Below, in pieces: positions 54,722 through 62,248 of a stretch of 64,000 nucleotides of DNA (position 1 is its first letter; each line of letters opens with the position of its first letter). The notes beneath the pieces were generated by a model. That model was not told where the DNA came from, ran no database searches, and was given only the letters and a program-made list of their open reading frames with translations. This stretch comes from Burkholderiales bacterium. Its GTDB lineage: Bacteria; Pseudomonadota; Gammaproteobacteria; Burkholderiales; Casimicrobiaceae. The translations under genes and the position numbers were made by a program. The stretch covers positions 1 through 64,000 of the forward strand of contig JANXNI010000041.1 in the NCBI GenBank assembly GCA_025354165.1, read 5' to 3'.

Positions 54722-55372
54722 ATGGCAGATTCCTCTTTTTTCTCTCCACGGCCCGCAAAGCCTGTGTCTAAAACGTCCTTAGTCGCTCCGACGACTGCCG
54801 CAGCGGACGCACTGCTGGAACGCGACCGCGTATTAAACACCCTCGTCGCTCGCATGGCGAACAAGGATGAAGGCGCACTGTCAGAAATGTTTGACATGGT
54901 CGCCAAACGATTGCATTCGTTCGCGCTGCGCATCGTGCGCGACGAAGGTCTGGCCGAAGAGGTAACCGAGGACGCGCTGTTTCAGGCCTGGCGTGAGGCG
55001 AACCGGTTCGATGTGGGGCGTGGCAAAGTCATTACGTGGCTGTTAACGATTTGCCGTTCCCGCGCGCTGGATGCACTGCGTCGTGCCGACATCGCGGAAT
55101 GTGTGGAAGACCCGGACGAGTTCCGCTCGCATGAGGCTAGCCTCATGGCCGAGCCTGAGCAGTTGATCAGTCAATTTGAAACCAGCAGCGCAGTGCAAGC
55201 CGCGCTATTGATGCTGCCTCCGAAGGAGCGGCAAGCCGTGAGTCTCGCGTTTTTTCGTGGTCTCACGCATCAGGAAATCGCGGATCACTGGCAAATGCCA
55301 TTGGGCTCAGTGAAGACTTTGATGCATCGCGCGTTCGCTCAATTGCGAACGCAACTTGAGGCACAACAATGA
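54722..55372 (+). CDS. ECF-family sigma factor
   Basis: Alternative sigma factor for extracytoplasmic stress genes. From the ATG at 54722 it has 216 residues. Region 2: ALSEMFDMVAKRLHSFALRI and EEVTEDALFQAWREANRFD, then WLLTICRSRALDALRR. Region 4: LPPKERQAVSLAFFRGLTHQ and MPLGSVKTLMHRAFAQLR. Other starts are possible (GTG 54656, ATG 54677); none has a strong ribosome binding site. It overlaps a ChrR-like cupin gene by four bases, the classic sigma/anti-sigma pairing seen with RpoE-ChrR. Confidence 0.9.
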   Translation: MADSSFFSPRPAKPVSKTSLVAPTTAAADALLERDRVLNTLVARMANKDEGALSEMFDMVAKRLHSFALRIVRDEGLAEEVTEDALFQAWREANRFDVGRGKVITWLLTICRSRALDALRRADIAECVEDPDEFRSHEASLMAEPEQLISQFETSSAVQAALLMLPPKERQAVSLAFFRGLTHQEIADHWQMPLGSVKTLMHRAFAQLRTQLEAQQ

Positions 55373-55893
55373 ATAACGCTACAAATATTATGAACGGTAT
55401 GGACGACGAAACTTTCCCGCACTCAGTGGCAGGCGCTATGGCCGAAGCTGTGCGCGCCGCCCCACTGGACCCGATGACTGAGCGCTTCATGAAGTCGCGA
55501 CTGATGACCCGTGTGCGTGACCTTGAGCGCGGCGACGTCACCAGCACGGTTCGCCCCGATCAGGGTGAGTGGGAAAAATTCAGCCCCCGTATCAAGATGA
55601 AAGTGCTGCGTCGCGAAGCCGATGGCACTAGCATGAGTTACCTTTTAAAGCTTGAGCCGGGTGCATTTCTCGTCCCGCACAAACATTCGATTGACGAGGA
55701 ATGTGTCGTGCTCGAAGGGGAAGTCACGATCGGTTCTGAGCTCGTCGGGCCCGGCAGCTATCACCTCGCCCCACGTGGCCTGGTGCATCAGCCAATTCGC
55801 TCCGAGCATGGCGCGATATTGTTCGTTCGCGGCAAAGAGCCGAGCTGGCGTCACACTGCCGTCAAAGAAACTTTGCGGGCGATTTTGCGCTGA
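55369..55893 (+). CDS. ChrR-like cupin, probable anti-sigma partner
   Basis: 174 residues. The C-terminal cupin is clear: LEPGAFLVPHKHSIDEECVV with the metal ligand histidines and Glu, LEGEVTIGSELVGPGSYHLA, and GLVHQPIRSEHGAILF. ChrR proteins bind their sigma factor through an N-terminal zinc domain with HxxxCxxC. That motif is absent here; the N-terminal half is short and Met/Asp-rich. It could still hold the sigma factor by another surface, or act only as a sensor. The pair is translationally coupled. Confidence 0.82.
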   Translation: MNNATNIMNGMDDETFPHSVAGAMAEAVRAAPLDPMTERFMKSRLMTRVRDLERGDVTSTVRPDQGEWEKFSPRIKMKVLRREADGTSMSYLLKLEPGAFLVPHKHSIDEECVVLEGEVTIGSELVGPGSYHLAPRGLVHQPIRSEHGAILFVRGKEPSWRHTAVKETLRAILR

Positions 55894-55901
55894 TTTGAGC
55901 A

Positions 55902-56019
55902 TACGGCTTTACGCTGAAACGACCTATACATACGGGCTATCGGCGAATTAATTAATAAGTCGATATCCCGACAAAGCCGATGTGAGCCCTTTATTAACAT
56001 CGTTATCGCTGAAAAGCTG
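55902..56019. repeat. Dispersed palindromic element, copy D
   Basis: Begins ACGGCTTTACGCTGAAACG, inner ACGGGCTATCGG and GTGAGCCCTTTATTAAC, centre AAGTCGATATC, ends TATCGCTGAAAAGCTG. It lies between the convergent chrR-like and transglutaminase genes. Confidence 0.8.
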
Positions 56020-56069
56020 ATGCGCCATCGCGCACAGGTTGCGTCCGTGATTGGACGCGTAGCGTGGCA

Positions 56070-56948
56070 TCATGCCGCCACAGCGGCGGACGGTTCAACC
56101 GTCGGTGCCATGCTCAACATGCGTGCCGGCCCGTAGATCGTCGCGAACGGGACGTCCTTGGCGTCGCGCCCTGTTCCAACCCGGATGAGCCATTCGACCG
56201 GGGCCATTTCGGTGGCGTCGAAAATCACCCATTGGTCGCCAAGCCACGCTTCGAACACGGCGTGGAAATCTGGCGCGCCTTCGGGGAACTTGATGTAACC
56301 GACGACGAACCGTGCTGGGATATTGAGCGCGCGACAAAACGTGATGCCAAGGTGCGCGAAGTCGCGACACACGCCTTTGCGTTGCAGGAACACGTCACAC
56401 GCGGTTGTTGTCGTATCGGACGAGCCAACGACGTATTCGATGTTGTCGTGGATCCACGAGCGAATCGCCTCGACTCGGGCCCACCCCTGCGGCAAATTGC
56501 CGAACATTTTCTGCGTGGCGGATGCGAGCAAATCGGATTCGCAATATCGCGTGGGTGCCAACAAATGTACGATCTCGGAGGGAATTTGGGAGACCGACGA
56601 TTCGGCCAATCTATCGGTCGCGTAGGACGGCGGTATCACGTCAATGGTGGCCTGATAGTGCACATTCAGCGTCCCAGCAGGCACGTCGCCACGGGTCAGG
56701 CGATTGCCGGTCGGCGCGTGCACGAATGGTCGCATTTCCACGGCGGGCAGCAGCTTTAGACGCTCCGCCACAATGCGCTGATCAGCTGAGTCAATCGGCT
56801 CAATCTGAAAGATGAAGTGACACGTATCGTCCAATTCATATTGCAGTGTGCAATCAATGTCGAAGCGAATGGGTGATGACGGTACCGTCGGTACTTTCTG
56901 CAATTTCGCCGGTGATGTAGCGCCGGTTGCCGCTTTTTCTACTACCAT
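56070..56948 (-). CDS. Transglutaminase-like cysteine protease family protein
   Basis: 292 residues from the ATG at 56948, which has AGAGG ahead. An N-terminal beta domain (FDIDCTLQYELDDTCHFIF) comes before the transglutaminase core. The catalytic triad is visible: Cys in RKGVCRDFAHLG, His in DFHAVFEAWLG and Asp in WVIFDATEMAP. Such bacterial proteins are predicted cytosolic peptidases or amidases. No signal peptide is seen from this start. Confidence 0.9.
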   Translation of the reverse strand: MVVEKAATGATSPAKLQKVPTVPSSPIRFDIDCTLQYELDDTCHFIFQIEPIDSADQRIVAERLKLLPAVEMRPFVHAPTGNRLTRGDVPAGTLNVHYQATIDVIPPSYATDRLAESSVSQIPSEIVHLLAPTRYCESDLLASATQKMFGNLPQGWARVEAIRSWIHDNIEYVVGSSDTTTTACDVFLQRKGVCRDFAHLGITFCRALNIPARFVVGYIKFPEGAPDFHAVFEAWLGDQWVIFDATEMAPVEWLIRVGTGRDAKDVPFATIYGPARMLSMAPTVEPSAAVAA

Positions 56949-56962
56949 GATGACCTCTGAAA

Positions 56963-57172
56963 CTACTGTTGAACAGCACGGTTCAAACGCAATTGGCGCA
57001 TGCGTCGATGGCAGGATTGCGTCGCAGGGCCGAGACGCGTGCGAAGGTATCCACGCATGCGAAGCGTTCTGCCTTTGAGCACGCAATATTCGTTACCTAA
57101 AATCGCGCCGTAGCCCTGGACGATGAGCCCGGTCAGTTGTTGCCGCAGCCCCTGGATTTGGTCAGTAATCAC
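56963..57172 (-). CDS. Possible small stress protein (uncertain)
   Basis: A 69-residue frame, MITDQIQGLRQQLTGLIVQG then GNEYCVLKGRTLRMRG. The spacing of GLRQQLTG, GYGAILGN and LKGRTLRMRG loosely recalls small CsbD-like stress proteins, followed by an Arg-rich tail. It fits exactly into a 190-base gap and precedes the transglutaminase gene on the same strand by 14 bases. It may also be non-coding. Confidence 0.35.
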   Translation of the reverse strand: MITDQIQGLRQQLTGLIVQGYGAILGNEYCVLKGRTLRMRGYLRTRLGPATQSCHRRMRQLRLNRAVQQ

Positions 57173-57276
57173 AATTCATGCGCCGCTTTAGCAGCCATCG
57201 TTCAGAAAGAGAGACTTTATGCGCACCGAACAAATTTCACAGTGAGACATCGGCGGCAGACTGTGTAGTCCCGAAC

Positions 57277-58254
57277 CTACGATCCCTGTATCGTCACATC
57301 GCCGAGCGTATTCGTCCGCGTCGCAACGTCATGGCCCTCGTTCATGCGAACGCTGACTTCACGTGCGATTTCTGCGCCGAATAGAAAAACCGCCGACGAG
57401 TAGAACAGCCACATCAAAACCACCGCCAGACTCCCCGCAGCACCGAACACATCGGTGGTACCAATGCTAGTCAAGTAAAGCGCGAACAGGCTTTTGCCGA
57501 GTACAAACAGGATCGAGGCGCACGCCGCGCCGAGTGCCGCAGCGCGCGTCGGCACGCGTGTGTCCGGAAGAACCTGCAACAACACGGTGAACATGAAAGT
57601 CAGGAGGACGAGACTGATTAATTTTTCCAGCGTTTGAAAAATAGCGACGAATTGTGTGTCCTGAATAACAAAGTGCTGAAGGGCAGCGACGCCTGCGTCC
57701 AACACCAATGAAACGATCAGCAGAAATGCCAGCCCCGTGACCAGTGCAAACGAGAGTAAGCGCGCTTTCACCAATGCCCAGGTAGATAGCATCAGTGGCA
57801 CATCCGACCGCGCCTGCGAGCGAAAAACAGTATTCAGCGCGACTTTCAATTCGGCAAACGTGACCGATGCGCCGACGATGATCGCAATGATGGAGAACAC
57901 CGTCGCGCTAGTCGATGCGCGCGACTTCCACGCGCTCTCAACAGCGTATTGAACGAAGGTTGCGGCCTCGGGCCCAAAGACGCTGCGCAACTGCCCGTAG
58001 AGTTGGCCTGAGGTCGCGTCCGCACCGAATAAAAACCCCGCTATGGACACGATGACCAGCAGCATGGGAGCCAATGAAAACAATGCGTAAAACGCAAGTG
58101 CAGCGGCCAGCGCGCTGCAGCGGTCATCAATCCATCCCAGCGACGCCGTCCACAAAACGCGCAGCGCCGCGAAGCGCCGTTCGGGTCGATTGTGCTGGTG
58201 CAGCAACGCACTCTCCACACGATATTCTGACAACGCAGCTGGGCGAGATTTCAT
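57277..58254 (-). CDS. YihY/BrkB family inner membrane protein
   Basis: 325 residues with about six hydrophobic helices. YihY family motifs: CSALAAALAFYALFSLAPML, SVTFAELKVALNTVFR, then MLWLFYSSAVFLFGAEIARE near the end. The family was once thought to be ribonuclease BN, which is now assigned elsewhere; function is unsettled, with links to envelope stress and complement resistance. It has a separate promoter region shared with nothing obvious. Confidence 0.92.
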   Translation of the reverse strand: MKSRPAALSEYRVESALLHQHNRPERRFAALRVLWTASLGWIDDRCSALAAALAFYALFSLAPMLLVIVSIAGFLFGADATSGQLYGQLRSVFGPEAATFVQYAVESAWKSRASTSATVFSIIAIIVGASVTFAELKVALNTVFRSQARSDVPLMLSTWALVKARLLSFALVTGLAFLLIVSLVLDAGVAALQHFVIQDTQFVAIFQTLEKLISLVLLTFMFTVLLQVLPDTRVPTRAAALGAACASILFVLGKSLFALYLTSIGTTDVFGAAGSLAVVLMWLFYSSAVFLFGAEIAREVSVRMNEGHDVATRTNTLGDVTIQGS

Positions 58255-58348
58255 AACAGTCTGGATCGCCTTTCTTCTGGGGACGCGCGGTCGTAACTAT
58301 AAAACGGCTAAAGGTGATGCCGGATGATGCCGGGTAACTCCGAAATTC

Positions 58349-58381
58349 AAAAGGGCGTTACGCCGAGATGACGCAACGCCC
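58349..58381 (-). terminator. Terminator after the Cys-repeat protein
   Basis: On the minus strand, GGGCGTT / AACGCCC (58375-58381 and 58353-58359) closes a hairpin followed by TTTTGAATTT, 37 bases after the stop codon. Confidence 0.8.
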
Positions 58382-58417
58382 CTATCTGTCTGAACGCTTA
58401 AGGCTTGAGCTTACTGC

Positions 58418-58990
58418 TTAGCTCTTGCCAAACTTGACTTTTGTATCGTTTAAACAGGCCGTTTTGGCATCACTCGCCAAAGCGTCACAACGTTGTTTAG
58501 CGGCGGCGTAAGCGGCATCTGATTTGTCTTCCATTGCATCTTTGCGGGCATCAGCCACTTTTTTTGACGTGTCAGATTTCGCTTCGGAAGCGACCTTTGC
58601 TACCTTCGCATCAGCCTTCGCTGCAACCTTCGCGGATTTGGCATCCTTGATGCAGACCTCCTTCGGATTGCCAGTCAGCTCACTACATTTCGCTTTTGCG
58701 ATGTCATAGGCAACGTCGGCGCGTTTGTCGCGCAGTTTGCGATCTGCTTTAGGGCTTGGCTTGTACTTCGCGGACAGTTCAGCCTTGGCAATTTCGTATT
58801 TGCCCTTGGCTTCCATGACGCACACGGACTTTGCATTACCTGAAGTTGCAGAGCATGCAGTGATGGCTGCCTTGCGGTCGCCATCGAGCGTTTGCCCGGC
58901 AGCTTTGTATTCCGTTTTGGTGAGTGCCTGAGCAGGGATTGCGATGGCCATGGCGAGAATTGCCATCGTGGGGATCAATTTAAGTTTCAT
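58418..58990 (-). CDS. Secreted Ala/Lys-rich protein with three Cys-pair repeats
   Basis: 190 residues; signal peptide ending near AQA (about residue 22). The mature protein is very rich in Ala, Lys and Asp and predicted helical. Three units share C-x10-C: CSATSGNAKSVC, CSELTGNPKEVC and CDALASDAKTAC, each followed by a [V/I/L]-x-[D/E]-[A/T]-K motif. The periplasm would oxidise these to disulfides. I recall similar unnamed proteins in Burkholderiales, but no function. It has its own terminator. Confidence 0.8.
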   Translation of the reverse strand: MKLKLIPTMAILAMAIAIPAQALTKTEYKAAGQTLDGDRKAAITACSATSGNAKSVCVMEAKGKYEIAKAELSAKYKPSPKADRKLRDKRADVAYDIAKAKCSELTGNPKEVCIKDAKSAKVAAKADAKVAKVASEAKSDTSKKVADARKDAMEDKSDAAYAAAKQRCDALASDAKTACLNDTKVKFGKS

Positions 58991-59060
58991 GAATATTCCT
59001 TAGAAAAAATTATGTGGATTAACTACAAAACGTAGCGGTTTACAGTGACGTACAACGGAT

Positions 59061-59570
59061 TTACGCCGACACGGCGGGATTTTTTACGTGCTGGTGCTCG
59101 CCCATTGCGATGGGTTCCCCGGTGATCGTAGATGCGGCGAGCGACAGCATGCGCACGACCTTACTGCTGTTCGAATCCCAATATTCCGCAGCCTCACAAT
59201 CTACGCGCAGCAGGATCAGGGTCGGGTCATCTTCGCCTTTCGGAAACCACGACTTAGCCATGGGTGTCCACAGCGCGTGAATGCGCTCGCGGTCACTGAC
59301 AACAGCCGCACGTCCAGAGAAGCTTACATACGACGAGTTCTTGGGTTCGGCGAAGGAAACGTTGACACGATCGAGCGCCAGGCCATGACATGTAGCGTTA
59401 TTAGTGAAAAACCACAGGCTGGCCTTTTCATCAATTTCGAGCGGCATCATCGGACGACTGGTTAGCGTTTGGGAACTGACGTCCAGCGTTGTGACCATTG
59501 CAACACCAATGTCGGCGGCGAGGTCAGCAATTTTTTGCAAACCTTCAGAGGCTTGAGTCGCTTTTTTCAT
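59061..59570 (-). CDS. Pyridoxamine 5'-phosphate oxidase-like general stress protein
   Basis: 169 residues of the split-barrel flavin-binding type (general stress protein 26 group). Recognisable parts: MVTTLDVSSQTLTSRPMMPL, LWFFTNNATCHGLALDRVNV, YVSFSGRAAVVSDRERIHAL and ESYWDS-like end region AAEYWDSNSSKV. These proteins bind FMN or FAD, but the substrate is unknown. It lies seven bases downstream of the small stress gene at 59578, so they form an operon. Confidence 0.88.
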   Translation of the reverse strand: MKKATQASEGLQKIADLAADIGVAMVTTLDVSSQTLTSRPMMPLEIDEKASLWFFTNNATCHGLALDRVNVSFAEPKNSSYVSFSGRAAVVSDRERIHALWTPMAKSWFPKGEDDPTLILLRVDCEAAEYWDSNSSKVVRMLSLAASTITGEPIAMGEHQHVKNPAVSA

Positions 59571-59577
59571 AACAAAA

Positions 59578-59913
59578 TCACTTTCCTGGGGCTTTGGAAC
59601 GGCTCGCGCCTTCGGACTCGGCCTCTAGCAGCTCACGGGCTTCAGCGGGTGTGTGCGGCGCGGCTGCTTCAGCATCTTTGCCTACGTCGGCGCTGCGAAG
59701 GTAGGCGCTGACGCTCTTTGCATAACCATCGGTACCCTCGTAGCTGCCTTCGCCGATTTGGCCGGCGCGACTGGGTTTTTCGGTGTCCATGTTGGCAGCG
59801 TCATCGCTGGCGTGCGTAGGCAACGGCAATAAGCCTTCGCTACCTTCGGGCGGCACACCTAAGCTACGAAACGGTGGCTCGGCTTGATTTACGCTGACTG
59901 TATTCGGGTTCAT
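59578..59913 (-). CDS. Small hydrophilic protein, probable stress-associated
   Basis: 111 residues from the ATG at 59913, with GAGGAG ahead. Low-complexity N-terminus, then a conserved-looking piece IGEGSYEGTDGYAKSVSAYL followed by ADVGKDAEAAAPHTPAEARE. That piece recurs in small uncharacterised proteins of many proteobacteria (from memory). It precedes the flavin-binding stress protein in one operon. Confidence 0.75.
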   Translation of the reverse strand: MNPNTVSVNQAEPPFRSLGVPPEGSEGLLPLPTHASDDAANMDTEKPSRAGQIGEGSYEGTDGYAKSVSAYLRSADVGKDAEAAAPHTPAEARELLEAESEGASRSKAPGK

Positions 59914-59943
59914 AGCAAACTCCTCAAAGTAGTAGAGAGCACA

Positions 59944-60085
59944 GTGACGCAGTAATGCGGTCACGTCACGATGGAAGTAAGGCTAAATTTCCTTGGCGAT
60001 GCTGTATGTCGTACGACAGAGCGATTGCATGTCGGCAAATGCCTACAGTGGCGTCAGGGGCTGGATGATGCGAAAATTTCGCATC
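59944..60085. promoter_or_regulatory. Two palindromes in the divergent space before the M3 peptidase
   Basis: GTGACGCA-GTAA-TGCGGTCAC at 59944-59964 has one base inserted in the right arm. GATGCGAAA-A-TTTCGCATC at 60067-60085 is a perfect 9-bp inverted repeat, 15 bases before the M3 start. With a single centre base it looks like a protein-binding site, not a hairpin. Confidence 0.5.
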
Positions 60086-60099
60086 CCCCGGAGACATTT

Positions 60100-61980
60100 A
60101 TGCCATCTGCACGCGAAGTGTTTGACACCCTCAACAGCGACTACTTGAGGGTTCACAAGACCAAGGAAGACCTGTTCTGGGCCACCTACATGGCCACCTC
60201 GGGCGATGATGCCGGGTTCGTGCGAGCGGAAGAATCGTACAAAAACTTCATCGCTGATCCGGCGCGATTGGCATTAGTGCGAGACGCTCTAAACGGTTTG
60301 CCTTCCAGTGAAGGTGAAGCGACGCGCACGCTGCGCCACGGTCTGGATGGTTGGCGCGCTTTGATCGAATGCAACGTGATCGAGACCGATTTAGCGCGGC
60401 AGCTGATGAGCGATCTCATCAAACTCGAAGCAGATCTGTTTGCGAAGCATCGCACGCATGTACTGCGCCACATTAACGAGGCAGGCGCATGGGAAGATGC
60501 CAGTCTCGGCACGCTGGGCACTAACCTCGCAACGAACCGCAATGAGGCCGCGCGCAAAAGCTCGTACGACGGGCTGATGTCGATCGAGCGCTGGGCACTG
60601 GAGAACGGTCTGATCGAGATTGTGAAAAAGCGCAACGCCTTCGCACGCGCACAGGGTTTCGCGAATTTCTTTGACTACAAAGTGCGCAAGAACGAGTGCA
60701 TGTCGGCCGATCAGCTTTTCAGAATCCTCGACGATTTCGAAGCGCGCACGCATGATGCCAACGCGCGTGCGCTGCGCGAGCTTGAGCAAAAGCATGGTGC
60801 CAGCGCGATAAAACCGTGGAACCTGCGCTTCTATAAGAGTGGCGATGTGACGCGCCAACTCGATCCTTATCTGTCGTTCGGTCAAGGGCTGCGACGCTGG
60901 GTGGAGAGTTTCCGAAAGCTCGGAATTTCCTATCGCGGCGCGACGTTGCAACTTGATCTGCTGGAGCGTAAAGGCAAATTTCAGAACGGCTTCTGCCACG
61001 CCCCGGTGCCCTCGTTTTATGACCGTAACGGCGCGTGGGTGGCCGGTGAAATTAACTTCACGGCGAGTGCACAGCCAGATCAAATCGGAAGCGGAGCGCG
61101 CGCAATCGCAACGCTCTTCCACGAGGGCGGTCACGCGGCGCATTTCTCTAACGTGACGCAAAACTCGCCCTGCTTTTCGCAGGAATTTCCACCGACATCG
61201 ATGGCTTACGCCGAAACACAGTCGATGTTTTGCGACAGCCTGCTCGAAGACGCCGATTGGCTCAAACGTTATGCAAAAAATGCGGCTGGCGAGTCGATAC
61301 CGGATGAATTAATCCACGCGAAGATTGAGGCCGATCAGCCGTTTGCCGCTTGGAATGAGCGCGGTATTCTTGTCGTTCCGTATTTTGAGCGCGCGCTGTA
61401 TCAGCTTGCGGATGACGAGCTGAACACGGAGCGTCTGATTGCGCTGGCTCGCGAAAGTGAACAGCGCATTCTCGGCGTCCCCAGCGCACCGCGTCCTCTG
61501 CTCGCGATCCCGCATTTGCTCAATCAGGAAGCTGCAGCTTCCTATCACGGTTATTTGTTGGCGAACATGGCAGTGTATCAGACGCGCGCCTACTTTGAAC
61601 GCGAGTACGGCTATCTGACCGACAACCCCGCCATCGGCCCAGCGCTCGCGAAGCACTACTGGTCTCCAGGCAACAGCATCAGCCACGATGACACGCTCAA
61701 AAGCCTCACGGGCGAGTCATTCAATGCGAAGTATTTGGCCGACAGTTGCAATCAGACGGTTGAGCAAGTGTGGCACGACGCGCAAAACAAAATGTCAGCA
61801 GCAGTGACCCGCGCCTACCCGTTGCCGGGTGCATCCAGTCTCGACGCTCATATCCGTATCGTGCACGGCGCGGAGCTGATCGCCGAGAATCGCGAATCGG
61901 ACGAGGCCATGTGTGAACAGTTTGAGCGCTGGATCAAAGAGCACTATCCGGCAACGCGCGACGACGTCACGAGGCACTAG
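60100..61980 (+). CDS. M3 family zinc oligopeptidase
   Basis: Cytosolic peptidase that degrades short peptides. 626 residues; the zinc site is LFHEGGHAAHF (HExxH type) with the third ligand Glu in AYAETQSMFCDSLLED about 25 residues on. FCHAPVPSFYDRNGAWVAGE and the C-terminal NQEAAASYHGYLLANM belong to the thimet fold. The ATG at 60100 has GGAG ahead, and gives the usual length; 59971 would add 43 non-conserved residues. No signal peptide. The subgroup within M3 is not settled. Confidence 0.9.
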   Translation: MPSAREVFDTLNSDYLRVHKTKEDLFWATYMATSGDDAGFVRAEESYKNFIADPARLALVRDALNGLPSSEGEATRTLRHGLDGWRALIECNVIETDLARQLMSDLIKLEADLFAKHRTHVLRHINEAGAWEDASLGTLGTNLATNRNEAARKSSYDGLMSIERWALENGLIEIVKKRNAFARAQGFANFFDYKVRKNECMSADQLFRILDDFEARTHDANARALRELEQKHGASAIKPWNLRFYKSGDVTRQLDPYLSFGQGLRRWVESFRKLGISYRGATLQLDLLERKGKFQNGFCHAPVPSFYDRNGAWVAGEINFTASAQPDQIGSGARAIATLFHEGGHAAHFSNVTQNSPCFSQEFPPTSMAYAETQSMFCDSLLEDADWLKRYAKNAAGESIPDELIHAKIEADQPFAAWNERGILVVPYFERALYQLADDELNTERLIALARESEQRILGVPSAPRPLLAIPHLLNQEAAASYHGYLLANMAVYQTRAYFEREYGYLTDNPAIGPALAKHYWSPGNSISHDDTLKSLTGESFNAKYLADSCNQTVEQVWHDAQNKMSAAVTRAYPLPGASSLDAHIRIVHGAELIAENRESDEAMCEQFERWIKEHYPATRDDVTRH

Positions 61981-62116
61981 ATCAACGGCATCGGCCGTGT
62001 TGGCTGATCGCAGTACGCAGGCAGCCGTTGCAACGCTTTCGGATTGAGCATCAAAGTCCGGTCACGGCGCGCGGAATTTGACGTTGAGAGTTGAGCAAAA
62101 AATCAATTTTTAATCA

Positions 62117-62235
62117 ACAGCTCTACGCTGAAATGTTTATTTAACATGGGCTATAGGTCAATTTATGCCTATGGTCGAGAAGTTCGATAAATCAATGCGA
62201 GCCCCTATTCATAATGGCTTTCAGCAAAAAGCTGT
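62117..62235. repeat. Dispersed palindromic element, copy C
   Basis: 119 bp. Begins ACAGCTCTACGCTGAAATG, inner ATGGGCTATAGGTC and GAGCCCCTATTCATAATG, ends CTTTCAGCAAAAAGCTGT. The ends pair over about 18 bp (ACAGCT.TACGCTGAAA with TTTCAGC.AAAAGCTGT). It is the clearest copy of the family and lies between convergent genes, 14 bases from the hydrolase stop. Confidence 0.85.
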
Positions 62236-62248
62236 AGATTGCCTATCT

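Noticed and set aside
4092-62235. Reading the dispersed palindromes as integron attC sites
   Set aside because: They lack the RYYYAAC/GTTRRRY core sites, are not in a gene-cassette array, and no integrase is present.
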